In this document: positions 42,354-53,400 of the stretch, piece by piece
Numbering within the stretch: position 1 is the stretch's first letter
How the letters are laid out: each line of letters starts with the position of its first letter
Assembly (NCBI GenBank): GCA_002197995.1
Contig: NGZR01000005.1
Span: 930,001-994,000, forward strand
Source: Gaeumannomyces sp. JS-464
Taxonomy: Eukaryota; Ascomycota; Sordariomycetes; Magnaporthales; Magnaporthaceae
Direction of reading: 5' to 3'
Length of the DNA: 64,000 bases
The notes under the pieces: model-generated
Seen by the model: only the letters and a program-made list of their open reading frames with translations
The model's database searches: none
Told to the model about the DNA's origin: nothing
Made by a program: the position numbers and the translations under genes

Positions 42354-44209
42354 AGTCAAAACCCCTGTTTTGCGCCACCCCCCACTTCCGGCCACCCCAA
42401 TTCCAACCACCCGATTTTCAACGCGTCAACTTCAACGCGTCGCCATTTAACGAGCAATTAATCCTTTAACCTCTTTTTTGGGGCATTTTAATGCCGGACC
42501 CTTTATAAAGCAATATACGGAAACGGAGATCGCGTGCGCCTTTAAGGGCGTGCGTGCCGCGCTTTTGTTAAGTCGGCCTTAAAAACATGGGGTATCCCGA
42601 GGTTTACCTTCCGGCGCCGGATTGGAGGCGGCCTGCCCTCCTGCCGTGCACAAGCGCACCGTTAACGCGTTAACCCTTTTTAAGAGCTCTTTTTAGCTGA
42701 TTGGGTGCTCGTTTAAATCGTTTAAAGTACTTTCCAACCTACGGAAAGTTGCGCTATATCGCCAGCCGTACCCTCAAACAAGGCGGCACCCTTAAGCCTT
42801 CGGGAAGCGTTGGGTGGCTCGTTTTTTGGCCAGATACCCGATTTTTAAAACCCAAAAAGCCCGGCGCATAAAAAACGCACGCGTTAACGGCGCTTTAACA
42901 AAGGTAATCCGGGCGTGGTGGCCTTGTTTGGAAGTGCCTGCCGTTAAAGCTATTAAGCCGGAAAACAAATATAATTTTAACAAGTGCGGGCTTATGGAGG
43001 GCTTCGAATCCAACGGCCTCGTTTTGGGTATTAAAAGCTGCAAGCCGTTGCAAAAAAAAGCCTTTGGCACGCGAGGTTAAACGACTATTATCGAATGCAT
43101 TTTAGCCACCGGAAAAGCGCTCGACCCCCTCGTTATTTTTAAAAGTTTATTAATATAAAAACAGTGGTTTTTTTAAAAAATTAAAAAAAATTTAAACCTT
43201 AAAATTTTACGCAATACAAAAAGGGTGAATAAACGATAAAACGAGTGTAAAATGGCTTAAAAATATCTTCCTCCCGAATACGGTGCCGGCCACCCCCGGA
43301 AATCGCCGGCTTTTGGTTTTAAACGGCTATAAATTTCACGTAATAAAAGACTTTATGTACTTTTACGCATTTAACAACGTTTAGCTCGTTTATTTGCCCG
43401 CTTACAGCTTTTACGTTTTTTAACCTTTCGATTTAGCAGTTTTTAACACGGTTAAAAAGGCTTACCGCCGGCATAGCGGCTTTTTTGCAGCCTTTTGCAC
43501 GTTAACTGTAATAAAAAAACGTCATTTTTTTTAACTGCTATTATAAAGCAAAAAAGGAGGCCTTTATACCCCGTATTATTAAAGCGGGTTAAGCCGCCAC
43601 CGGTTTATAGCCCTAAAAATTAGTAAGCTTTTTATAAGCTTTTTCCTTTTTAAAAATAGCAACGTTAAAGCGTTCCAAGCTGCAAAAGATATTTTAAAGG
43701 CCGAAAGGGTTGCTTAAAGTACTTATTCCAAATACTCCATGCCATTTGATATGGTTGTGGCAATTTCCAAAACGACCTTTTAAATGCGTACCCAAGTGGC
43801 CACTTTTGCTTACAACTTTCAGCTCGGCCGGACGGCCCGTTTATTGTTTCAAAAGCTTACTAAGGCCTATAACAAAAAAGATATCGCTTTAGTTACGTGC
43901 GAGCAAAAAACTAGACGCCTGGAGGCGGAATTAAAGGTTGCACGGCCGTTGAAAAAAAGAAGGTGTTGCCGGACCTAAACGAGGCCTTTGTGCGGATTGG
44001 CGATATTAGGCGTGCATAACAGGAGGATGGCGATCTGCCAAGTGATCCACCAAAATCTCCTGCATTTAACGATTCGAATGATATATCCGATTGTATTATA
44101 GTTGGCTAGGAAAGATCACAATTGCGGAATGAAATTAGCGTGTTGGATGCATGGTGTTGAAAATTGGGGTGGCCGGAAGTGGGGGTGGCGCAAAACAGGG
44201 GTCTTGACT
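42354..44209 (+). mobile_element. Complete Fot1/pogo-like DNA transposon
   Basis: The element is 1856 bp, a typical Fot1 size. Its terminal inverted repeats are about 48 bp (AGTCAA[AG]ACCCCTGTTTT... at 42354 and in reverse complement at 44209), flanked by TA on both sides (42352-42353 and 44210-44211). The interior is AT-rich with runs of transitions, consistent with RIP. The transposase is dead. A related, inverted end is at 9554-9937. Confidence 0.92.
42800..43985 (+). pseudogene. Fot1/pogo-type transposase remnant
   Basis: From about 42808 the frame reads RWVARFLARYPIFKTQKARR, the CENP-B-like helix-turn-helix end, then KPENKYNFNKCGLMEG where active relatives have NFDExG: the first catalytic Asp-Glu has become Asn-Lys, two G-to-A changes. 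TTIIECILATGKALDPLVIF follows a stop, as in DDE_1 transposases. Near 43850-43975 LLFQKLTKAYNKKDIALVTC and EAELKVARPLKKRR represent the C-terminal coil. Many stops lie between. Confidence 0.85.
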
Positions 44210-44424
44210 TATCCCCCCGCGCAAGGCGCTTTGCCGGTCTGGGTCCGCCATCCAACTAGCCCTTCCATTAGGGTTTTTAGGAAATGGACAATTCCTCGTC
44301 CGCGGCGCCGCTAGGTTTCTGTAAGGAAAACAACACGATGGTAGTTTCTATAGCGTTGGGAAGTGTTCTTGTCGCAGGAGATATGGGTTATAATACATTG
44401 TGGTGCTTATCAGGGAATATTTTA

Positions 44425-45468
44425 GAGGCTCTTCCCGGCCACCCACCCTTTTTGCTCCCGCACCCACCCCCACCCCGATATCGGTGCGCATGGACTTTTC
44501 TTTGGCGCACCCACACAAACGAACATAGGCTTTAATGCAGGCAGGGGCTCAATCAACAGGAGGGAAGGAAATAGAAGTTATCGCCACGAGCAATTTATTA
44601 ATAAACGATCAAAAACGCGGTGTTAAACCGCCAAATTACATAGGAAAAGTGCAGGGGCACGGCGTTGAGGCCGTCTATCTAGGGCTACAAAGGGGCCTAG
44701 GGACTCGCAAATGGATCAAAAAACTCGTCAGAGGCCGGCGCAGGCGCTAAAGAGGGCGTGGAGGCCCTCCCGGCCAGCCTTAAAGGCAGGGCGGCCGGCG
44801 TTAAGGGCAGGGGAGTGCCGAGGGTAAGGATTGGATCCTCGTCAGCCTCGTCGGCCTCGTCACGTGCATTTAAGGAGGCGCCCAGTTCGCGTTGGGAGTA
44901 ATCCGCCTTGCGCTGGCCCGTATACCCGTGCGGGCGCGGGTGCGAGGCCCTGCCGCCGGCGCCTCGTTGCTGAAGGGGCCGGTCCCTCGAGGCCGGCCCT
45001 TTTTAACCCCAACCGGCTCTGTAACCCGCAACAGAGGATCCTCCGCGAGGCGGTTGCCCGCGTGCAGCCAAAAGCTATCGACGGCGGCGATCTGCAGGCC
45101 AGGCGCTTGCGGATCGCGTTACTGAGCTTTATGCAGCGCAATAAGATCGTGGGGACAGGGCAGGCCGTCCCAGTGCGTTGGAGGGTCCGGGGCTTGATCG
45201 AAGGCTTCAGTAGCCTCGCCGGGAATCGAACCCGTAGCCTCGCCGGCGCTGGAGTCGTCGCTAGAGATGATGATAGCTTCGTTTCCGTCCATCGCGGTGG
45301 TTGTTGTTATGCGGGGAAATTGATTGCCAATGGGCCAAAATGCGCGAAAATTGAAATTCCCTGCAAAATTGCGGTGTTCCGACACCGGAAAACACACGGG
45401 CCGCACAGGCCAAAAGTGGGTCGGGGTGGGTGCGGGAGCAAAAAGGGTGGGTGGCCGGGAAGAGCCTC
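44425..45468. mobile_element. hAT-like non-autonomous DNA transposon, copy 2
   Basis: 1044 bp with the same terminal repeats as copy 1 (GAGGCTCTTCCCGGCC and GGCCGGGAAGAGCCTC) and a perfect 8-bp duplication ATATTTTA on each side (44417-44424, 45469-45476). It shares the left 500 bp with copy 1 but has a longer right part, including a tRNA-T-arm-like CGGGTTCGATTCCCG on the minus strand near 45220. No transposase frame. It lies between array members 5 and 6. Confidence 0.9.
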
Positions 45469-45895
45469 ATATTTTACCATTGATTTGGGGAGATTTCTAC
45501 AGGGAGTGTTAAGGTTCGTTGCGTTTCGCCAGAAGCATGAGCATTGTTCATTCTCCCACTCATAACAAAGCCGCAATATTCATTATTCTACTCATAACAA
45601 AGCGGTGATGTCCATTCTCCTCCCCATAACAAAGCAGTAATGTTTTCATTCTCCTACTTACAACAAAGCGGTAAATTGTGTGATCTAACTACAACTCTCC
45701 TCAACGAGCCCTTGGGATGACCACGCACGAAGTAGTATAAATACATCCTAACCCTCACTCTTCTACAGTGCCCCTACCATCAACTAGGTAAGCAACCGAC
45801 CATTCCCCAAGGCATTACTCCTATAGCTCTTTCCTCCACCAGCCGCCAGATTTCAGCCCAACAGCTGGCCGGTGCTAGGAGAAAGACAGAGCAAA

Positions 45896-46162
45896 ATGAA
45901 TGTCCCCACTGAGGAAGAGCGAGAGAAGATCGCCTACAAGTGCGGCGACCTGGTAAACGCCAAACTAATCCACAATGGTGAAAACCTAGTGATTCAAGGC
46001 ACGGTTGACTTCAGCGACAGCCCCAACAATCTCGACCCCAAGCTGTGGGTCACGATGTTGTATTGGGACAAAGGCGGGAACGTTATTGTTCAGTGGAAGC
46101 CTTCCCGATCCCGGCCCTCGGTCCAGGTCCCCAGGAAGTGGACAGTTCCTGCTCCCAACTAG
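45896..46162 (+). CDS. Small-protein array, member 6
   Basis: 88 residues from ATG 45896 (MNVPTEEEREKIAYKCGDLV, then IQGTVDFSDSPNNLDPKLWV, then VQVPRKWTVPAPN). Best-preserved sister of the interrupted member 5. The leader from 45780 has a GTAAGC donor and pyrimidine-rich stretch, possibly a 5' UTR intron. Function unknown. Confidence 0.78.
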   Translation: MNVPTEEEREKIAYKCGDLVNAKLIHNGENLVIQGTVDFSDSPNNLDPKLWVTMLYWDKGGNVIVQWKPSRSRPSVQVPRKWTVPAPN

Positions 46163-46686
46163 CGTCTGTTGAGGGCCATGGGGTGACGAAGCTTTTGGCA
46201 TGGATATGAGAGCTGTCTGGGACTCTCAGGGCTAAACGGGTCTCTGTGCTTTGCGCGCCCTAGCGACGGCTTCCCTGGATCTGTGATACAAACCCGTCTT
46301 TGCTGAACCTTGTACCCTTTTCACGAGAAGCCTGATCCGGTAGTTTTATCGAGAGACCGGGAAACCAAATAATTGAGCATCAATATCCTCTACATTTATA
46401 CCTTTGCTTTCGTTAGTGACACATGGATTCCCTAGATATTGCTTAGGTATGTGTCCCAAAATTGAGCTGTTCATTCAAGAAGCTGTCCCTGCAGACAGGG
46501 GTGCTGGTCTGCGGGGTAGCCAGTTGAAAGATCCTAACCAGAGATGCGCGAGAGCCTGGCTATGTCTTCCCGCAAGTCAGAGCTCGACGCCTCCAGCGCC
46601 CAAGCCAGCACCTAAACCCCAACTCTTCAACCTCCAGCCACAAAGAACCACCAACAAAGCAAAAGACAGCCGCCCCCAGATCCAAA
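46163..46686. other. Intergenic region between array members 6 and 7
   Basis: A plus-strand frame at 46404-46811 overlaps the start of member 7 and has no family motif; I treat it as chance. Otherwise nothing is seen. Confidence 0.5.
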
Positions 46687-46992
46687 ATGTCGTCCTTCTC
46701 CTCCCGCAAAGAGATCTACCAGTACAGCGTCGGCGAGAAGATCACGGGCAAGATGCAGAAGGAGGGCAACCACCGGGTGTGGTACAGCATCGAGGGCGAG
46801 ATCGCCGCTGAGGACGACACGGCCGACCTGTGCGTGCAGGTCAACGTCCGCCGCTTCCGCCCCAAGGTCGAGGGCAGGAGGGCCCAGTCGACGCCATGGG
46901 AGGACTGGCCCGAGAAGAGCCCGGTCTGGGTCTTCCGGGACTGGGTGTCGCCCTTGGCCGACGAGGAGGGGCCCGAGGCCGGGGCCGAGTAA
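46687..46992 (+). CDS. Small-protein array, member 7
   Basis: 101 residues: YSVGEKITGKMQKEGNHRVW, YSIEGEIAAEDDTADLCVQV, then SPVWVFRDWVSPLADEE and an acidic tail. It carries the G-E-K-I, E-G-E-I and P-V-W-V-F-R blocks of the family. A CAAAATG context at the start is good for a fungal gene. Function unknown. Confidence 0.75.
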   Translation: MSSFSSRKEIYQYSVGEKITGKMQKEGNHRVWYSIEGEIAAEDDTADLCVQVNVRRFRPKVEGRRAQSTPWEDWPEKSPVWVFRDWVSPLADEEGPEAGAE

Positions 46993-47824
46993 CCGCCGCC
47001 GCCGAGGCCGAGGACATGACACCGTAGGTAGAGCCGCTCCCGGTGGCTTCTTTTGCACTTGACTTTCTGCTCAGTTGCTGATAGATAGGTAGCAACCCAC
47101 CAAGCCCTAATGGGCCCGCCGTTGCCGCTTCGACAGCAGGCGAGGGGAAGGCCAGGCCGAGCAAGTAAGCACGGCGAGAGGAAGTGGCTGTAAGTACAAG
47201 GTCACTGTTCTCCTTGGTTCAGAAATACCCGTCCTGGCCGGTAGGCTCGAGGCGCCAGGCCTGCTGGCTGACTTATGGGGCTGTCACCAGAATTTCAAGC
47301 AAGAATTTACAAACAATAGCTAACTGCCCAGGGTATAGAAATTATTGATATAGCATGGCGCTCCTCGGAGCAAAAATCCAAGAGAATTTCGCCTCCCAAA
47401 TGCCATCCGATCGTCCCAACAAACGTGCTACCTGTTCGCCTGCGGATGCTCGGTTTTAACAGGCTTAAAAGAAATGTGCCAAGAGACCGTTTCGCGTAGT
47501 AGGTCTTTAGGCCATCAGAATAATTACAGGCTAACATATGCAGCTGCTCCTCAGAACTTTGGAGCGCCGTTCCCGGTGAGAGCTCGGCCTTTAAACAAGC
47601 TCGGCTGAGCGTTCCTTCCCACTTGGCTTTGATATCTCCCAGTTCCTCCCCACCGGCTAACAACATTCTCCCACCACAACCCGCATAACAAAGTCGCCGA
47701 CGTCGCACTTGTAAGTATCCAAAGCCCTCGATGCTCTGGCTGAGACAAAAGTAAGCAAAACAGTCGGGCCTCGCTAACAATATCAAACCGCACCCAGAAA
47801 TTCACCCAGCCAAGACAAAAAGAA
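46993..47824. other. Intergenic region between array members 7 and 8
   Basis: Only antisense frames without motifs (47307-47786 minus) are present. A pyrimidine tract and GTAAGT near 47711 may belong to a leader intron of member 8. Confidence 0.45.
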
Positions 47825-48106
47825 ATGCCCATCACCTTCGAACCAGATGACAAGGTCAGCGCCACGGTCCGGGACCCGGCCAACCAGGCCGTCGTGCTCG
47901 AGGTGCAGGGCCGCGTCATGTACGACGAGGACCCGGACAGCCCCGACGACGTGGTCGGCGTGCTGGTGCGCCGCGTCCGCGTCAAGCCGGTCGGGGTCTG
48001 GGGCGTCGACGGCCCCTTCAGGGACTTTGACGGCCCCAACCCGGTCTTCTAGATCCCGCGAGGGGACGTGTACCGCATCCCCGAGGGGTACTATAACTGG
48101 TGGTAG
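47825..48106 (+). pseudogene. Small-protein array, member 8, with an in-frame TAG
   Basis: ATG 47825 opens MPITFEPDDKVSATVRDPAN, LEVQGRVMYDEDPDSPDDVV, FDGPNPVF, then TAG at 48050-48052. The same frame continues IPRGDVYRIPEGYYNWW to a second TAG at 48104-48106. With the first stop read as an amino acid the product would be 93 residues and would end like its relatives (PVF-x-IPRGDVYRIP). A Trp-to-stop G-to-A change is the simplest reading. The 75-residue truncated form could still be made. Confidence 0.65.
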
Positions 48107-48558
48107 CAGAAAAGCAGGGCATCGCGGGCCTGCCAAGAAGTGAGTGAGCGTTTTTAGATTTGATCCCACCCGATGCTCCAAATATGTGCCGAAAAAACCG
48201 TTCGATGGACTGATATTGACCAAAGTATGGGCTGGGGTTCCAGTGTTTTTGCAGATTTATACCAAGCCAGGACCAGGCATCAGCCCGTCCTTTCCCAAGT
48301 AGGGGCCACAAGATATAGCTCAAAGAAGTGGACAAGCAGATCTCTAGAGCTCGATGATTACTTCAATGTTTATCGTGAAGTCTACAGGGGAGTCAACTCG
48401 GCCAAGATCAAGTGGGTGGAAGCAAGAAACGTCAGATCGAGAATGTTGTCATCGGTATAGTTATCCTACAAGTGAACGACAAGCAACGATCGCTGGCAGT
48501 CCCAAGACACAGCTAAAAATAATTCCATCTTTTTGCACAAGCAAGCATTGGAAGCCCA
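48107..48558. other. Spacer between the small-gene array and the transporter
   Basis: Nothing recognisable; it would contain the 3' ends of both neighbours. Confidence 0.5.
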
Positions 48559-50449
48559 TCAGACCCTGGTGGTGTTATCACCAGCCTGCTCCTGCCTCTC
48601 CTCGCTAGGCGCGTCCGTGACGCCCGACTTCTCCCGCGTGGCGGCGACTGCGTCCTCGTCGGTGCCGACAGAGCCGCGCGGGTGGCCTGCCTCCTTGTCC
48701 TTGGCCGCGGCGGCGTCGGAGCCGCTGGCGACGCCCGTGGAGCTGTCGTCCCGCTGGGCGCGCGTGAGGTACCCGGGAGGCGTCCACTTCTTGGAGTTCC
48801 AGGGCTTGACGTGGGGCTCGCCGTACATGCGGTCGACGTTCTCGAGCGAGAGCATGCGCGACTCGTACAGGAAGAAGTAGACGAGCAGGCCGCCCGCCAG
48901 GTTGCAGGCGGCAAAGACGTAGCCGAACTTGAACGAGATCCCCGAGGTAGCGATGGGCGTGAGCAGCGACAGGAGGAAGTTGCCGAGCCAGTTGCCGGCC
49001 GTCGCGAGCGAGGCCTGCTTGGCGCGCGTGCGGAGGGTGAAGGTCTCGCCGATGACGACCCAGGCGATGGGACCCAGGTGCTGTGGATCAGAAATGTTAG
49101 CATCAAGCCATGAACAGTAATAGGAGCCAATGTGTGGGAGTGGCGAGACTAACCTGGCGAACGACGCGATGAACATGCAGGCCGACGCAATCATGACAAT
49201 GCCGGTGGTGGAGTTGGTCTCGGGCGGCAGGGCAGTGCCGACCGACGCGAAGACGGCCAGCCAAGCCGCCTGCCAGAAGGCACCGACGATCAGCGGCAGA
49301 CGACGGCCAAACTTCTCGACAACGTACAGGCCCCAGAAGGTGCAGAGGACGTTAACAGCGCCCAGGATAAGCTGGGTCTGGATCGGGTCCTCGATGCCGG
49401 CCGACTTGAAGACGGTGGCGCCGTAGTAGAAGAAGTAGTTGACACCGGTCCACTGCTGGGCGAAGTGGAGCGCGATGCCGAGAAGGGTGCGGTAGACAAT
49501 CTTGGGGATGCCCGCGGAGCCGCCGCCGCCAGTGAAGCACTCAACCCAGGTGCCAGTACCGACGCTGCGCTCGGTCTCGATGACTTCGCGCATCTCCCTA
49601 AAGTCCCTCTCGATCAGCCTGTTGCTCGGGTCGTCCTTGAGGCCGCGGAGGCGGGCCAGGCTCATGCGCGCGCCCTCCCAGTCGCCGCGTCCGCCGAGCC
49701 AGCGGGGCGACTCGGGGACGAACAGGATGCCGACGCCGAGGGGCAGGGAGAAGAGGATGCCGAGCCCGATGACAATGCGCCACGACGCGTCGTTGTCCTC
49801 GATGGCGCGGACGCCGTAGTTGATCAGGTTGGACACGAGGATGCCGAAGTGTGATGAGCAGCTGGTACGATGCCACGACGGCGCCGCGGATCTCGCGGGG
49901 CGAGCACTCGGACTGGAACATGGGCACGCCGACCGAGAGGTTGCCGACGCCGAGACCGGCGACGAAACGACCATCATCATGTGGACCCACGAGTTCATGG
50001 CCGTGATTTGGATGGTGTTGCCGATGATGAAGATGGCGACGCCGAAGCTCAGGCTGCGGCGACGGCCCCAGGCGTCGGCTGTGTAGGCACCCGAGAGCGC
50101 GCCAATCAGGGTTCCCAGGCTCATAAGCGACACCATGAGTGACTGCGTGATGGAAACCCACTCGGGGATGCCGTCCTTGTCCAGCGCGCCCGTCGCGAAA
50201 CGCCGCCGGAAGTCGTTAAAGATGAGCATGCCCGAAATCTGGCCCGTGTCATAGCCGAAGAGGAAGCCACCCATGGCGGTGACAGCCCCGAGGATCAAGG
50301 CCTCCAGACCGCAGTCGGCGCCATTGATCTTGATGGACCTGCGGATCGGGCCTGGTCAGCTATCTGGCGCCGAATAATAGTGCAACCGCGTATGCCAGCG
50401 GTGATGGGAATCAGTTCGGAGCCGAGACATACTTCTTACCCAACCCCAT
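48559..50449 (-). CDS. MFS sugar transporter (monosaccharide/H+ symporter type), frameshifted as given
   Basis: A sugar-porter family protein of about 590 residues, with 12 membrane helices expected. Exon 1 is only ATGGGGTTGG (50440-50449); an 88-nt intron (50352-50439) leads into GPIRRSIKINGADCGLEALI, then GAVTAMGGFLFGYDTGQISG. Family motifs: AWGRRRSL, VPESPRWL, GVNYFFYYGATVF, EKFGRRLPLIVG and ESRMLSLENVDRMY. The C-terminal tail is long and hydrophilic. A 73-nt intron lies at 49081-49153. Three single-base shifts are needed to read it through: a missing G near 49980, an extra base near 49847 and a missing base near 49075. In the shifted stretch the correct frame reads GRFVAGLGVGNLSVGVPMFQ. 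It is either a young pseudogene or an intact gene with sequence errors. Confidence 0.85.
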
Positions 50450-53400
50450 GGTTGCGGCGGGAAGGGTGAAACACTCGAGTGTTGAACGTGGCTTCCTGCA
50501 CAGGCTGAACGGCGCTGTGTCCTCTTGGGAAAAGGCTGGTCTGCTGCTGCGTGGGCTTCGCGCAGCGCCGAGTATTGGGGGGGTTGAGAGGAAAGAAGAC
50601 TGGAAGTACCGACCAAACGGAGGAAGGTAGACGTCGCCAGAGAACGAGCGCGCATGGTCTATTATGAAGTCCGAGGTGGAGACGATGGGCACGGGGGGCG
50701 TTGCCCAGAATGCGCCAGTCCCAGGGGTCACAGAGAAGTGTAAAGCAAGGGAGAGGGAGGGCGCCACTATGACGTCGGTCAAAATTGGAGCAGAGGACAT
50801 TGCGGTCGCCGGTCTCTCCACCCCGCGATCCGCCCTTTCGGGTGCCACGAGACGCGGAGCTCCCACAAAGGAGAGGAGCGGTTGGGGCGTCTTGGCTGGG
50901 AGCCACCCGTTGGAGGAGAGAGTGCCCCGGGGATTCCGCTGCCAAGGCTGCCTCACCACCATGTCATACCACAGTAAGGAGGGAAAAAACGAAGAGGGAA
51001 AAAATTCAGGAGCTCACCAGCAGGGTTACTCGCTGGCGGTGGCTTTAGCGGTCGCGTGCGCGTTGGATTCTCTTCTGTCCAAAACTAGCATGGTCCTCTT
51101 CCCCATGACGTGAACACCAACATCGGCGGGCTGTTGTGCAGCCATCCCCTTTGGACATTCGGCTAGGAGCCAACCAAGGAAAATAGATTTGTTCTTTGAT
51201 CAGCGCCTCGGTGCTAGAGCTGAGGCTGGAACATGCGGGGAAGGGGGCTGGAGGGTTGGCAGGCGAGCTGTTTGTGTCTTAGCTGAGCTGACAGCTGGCA
51301 CATCCATCTCCTCCAGCCTGCCTGCCACTGCAACATCAATTCTACATTGCACGCCAAGCAGCTTGTTGGCCGCACAGAGATGGTGGTGAATGCAATGCGT
51401 GCGCGGCGTGCTGCGCCGAGCCCAGACACGCGCATGGACTTGGCCGCAGGAGGAGCTCGGTCAGCCTCTGGAATTTTGGGTTGTTTTTTTTTTTTCGCAG
51501 TCGACCTCCTTCTTGGCTATCGTCATCAATTGCCGGCAGCCGAATTCGCTTCCTTCCATGCAGGGCGCTACCACCAATCACCGCGCATCATCTCAAAAAA
51601 AACTGCGGGGTCACCGTGGCATCTTCCCGAGAGCTCGATGGTCGCGGATCGCGCGGAACAGGGAATCAATCCTCCGCGAGCTGCGAGTTGACATCGATGA
51701 CGGAATGCATTAAAGAAAAACCGATTCAGTTGGGCGTTTTCGCCATTGAGCCGTCTGCCATCGTCGTGCCGCATCACAAAGAGTCTCATGGTGGTCTCGT
51801 GGTGGGCCATCACCAGAGTCCGTCTGTATTTCTCCTCCTTCAGGCCAAGCTCGGCCGTATTTCCGGCACTCAATTTGGGTTTCTTGTCGATGGACCGCCG
51901 AGCCTTCAAAACTGCTGTTGGTGTGATGCGCACCCTCGCAAGGCGAATTTGATGCGACCGAAAATCCCCTGGAATCGCCATTTCCAGCAGCACCGCAGGG
52001 CAGAATGCCCGTCGGTGGGCTGCTTCGGTGTTGCTGCGGCCCACTCCGTACCCGCCGACCCACTGGCAGGCCGCCGCGCCATTGGCCCCGAAAGGGAGGC
52101 TCTTTTCGAACGTCCTTGATCGATCCAGCGATCGTCATCACCGGGTGGAACTGTCGAGGGAAAACACCAAGCCCGAGAATTTGGCCTCATGCACTTGGCC
52201 CCTGAATCATGTGCGGCCGTCCCCCAGCACGTGCCCGTCTTTCGACGCGCTGGGCCGCCAGCAAAACACATTTCCTGGACCCGGCTCAGGCCCGGTGCCA
52301 TCCAACTCTCGGGCCGTTCTGCCCACAAGGGCCAGACTTTTCGGTGGGTATTGCCATTTCCGCCCGTCGCCATCCCTTGTATCACGCAACGGATCGCGTT
52401 ACAGGCGGGCGGTATCTCCGCCCTTAGTAAGACGGCCAAGCGGCCATCGGCCCCGACAAATCTCCTGTCCTTCTGGGTATGTGCTATTGTAATCAGCAGG
52501 GCTGAGGAAACAAACCTCCCGTGACCTTCAGAGTCTGAGTGCTGCTACATAAAACTGGACCCTTCCAGATGCCGAGGTGGGCGGAATCCGTGCAAGCGTC
52601 CGGCCGGTGGAATCGTGTCGTGGATTCGCGACTTCGCCCCTTTGACCCGTCCCGAATTTTCTCCTTAATGGGACGGCCAATTTGCGATTACAAGGCGAGG
52701 GACGAGCACCGAGGTTCCGAGAGGCGCCATCCCAAGTGGCATAGGAAGGGTCTCCTTTTGTCGAGTCGGATTCCACGATGTCCACACAGGTGTCTCGCCA
52801 CCGAGACCAAGCCACCTCCGCGGGGGAGACAGCCCAGGCAAACACGTGCTGTTGATCGATTGACTGTGGTGGGATGAATTATTTCCCTCCACCGTCCCTG
52901 AATTCTGCACTGCGGCTGACCTCATCGTCTTGTCGCCTTGAGATTGTGGTAGTACGCAGGCCTGCAATGCAGAGAGTGATCCGCATTTTATTCAGCGAAG
53001 CAATGTTTTCCCCCGTCCCTCCTGTAGCCTCCGTCGCCCTTGGCTTCTGCGGCGTACAGTTACGAGCATGCAGTATGCCCACTTCTGCTTGGCCTACTTG
53101 TATAAGGAGAACTGCAGCCTAGAAGTCAAGGGGACTGGCACTCTGCTCCTTTCGCGGTGGTCTCTCCGGCCGTGGCGGCGGTCCTCATGTCTCACTGCGC
53201 ACCTCGGAACCCACCCCGAGCCAAGCACCAGAATCCCGGAGACTCCACCGCCTATACAATACCACGGTCTCCCCATGCTAACCAGCTCCATTCTATTAAT
53301 CCTTCCTCTCGCCCGCCCGTAGTGACAGCCTCAATGTATGTAACCGTCAGCATTCCGGCCTCGCCCGGAAGCAGCGTGTGCATGGGTACAGCGTGCACGC

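Larger units (their letters stand above)
42178..44314 (+). pseudogene. Small-protein array, member 5, interrupted by a Fot1-like transposon
   Basis: ATG 42178 opens MVLTEAEAEKIAYKLGDRVH, then SGEVDFSDNPDDLDPMLWAT, and meets a TAA made by the transposon edge at 42352-42354. The rest of the gene resumes after the right end: from 44212 it reads PPAQGALPVWVRHP, then SPSIRVFRKWTIPRPRRR and stop at 44314. Removing the element with one TA copy leaves an exact 92-codon frame, so the insertion is recent enough that both halves are undamaged. Member 6 is a clear paralogue (EREKIAYKCGDLV and PRKWTVPAP). Confidence 0.88.

Noticed and set aside
45205..45235. tRNA gene suggested by CGGGTTCGATTCCCG on the minus strand
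   Set aside because: Only a T-arm-like stem-loop is present; no acceptor, D arm or anticodon arm at the right spacing, and it lies inside a hAT-like element.
48173..48460. 95-codon plus-strand ORF as another array gene
   Set aside because: Lacks all three family blocks and has no alternative motif.
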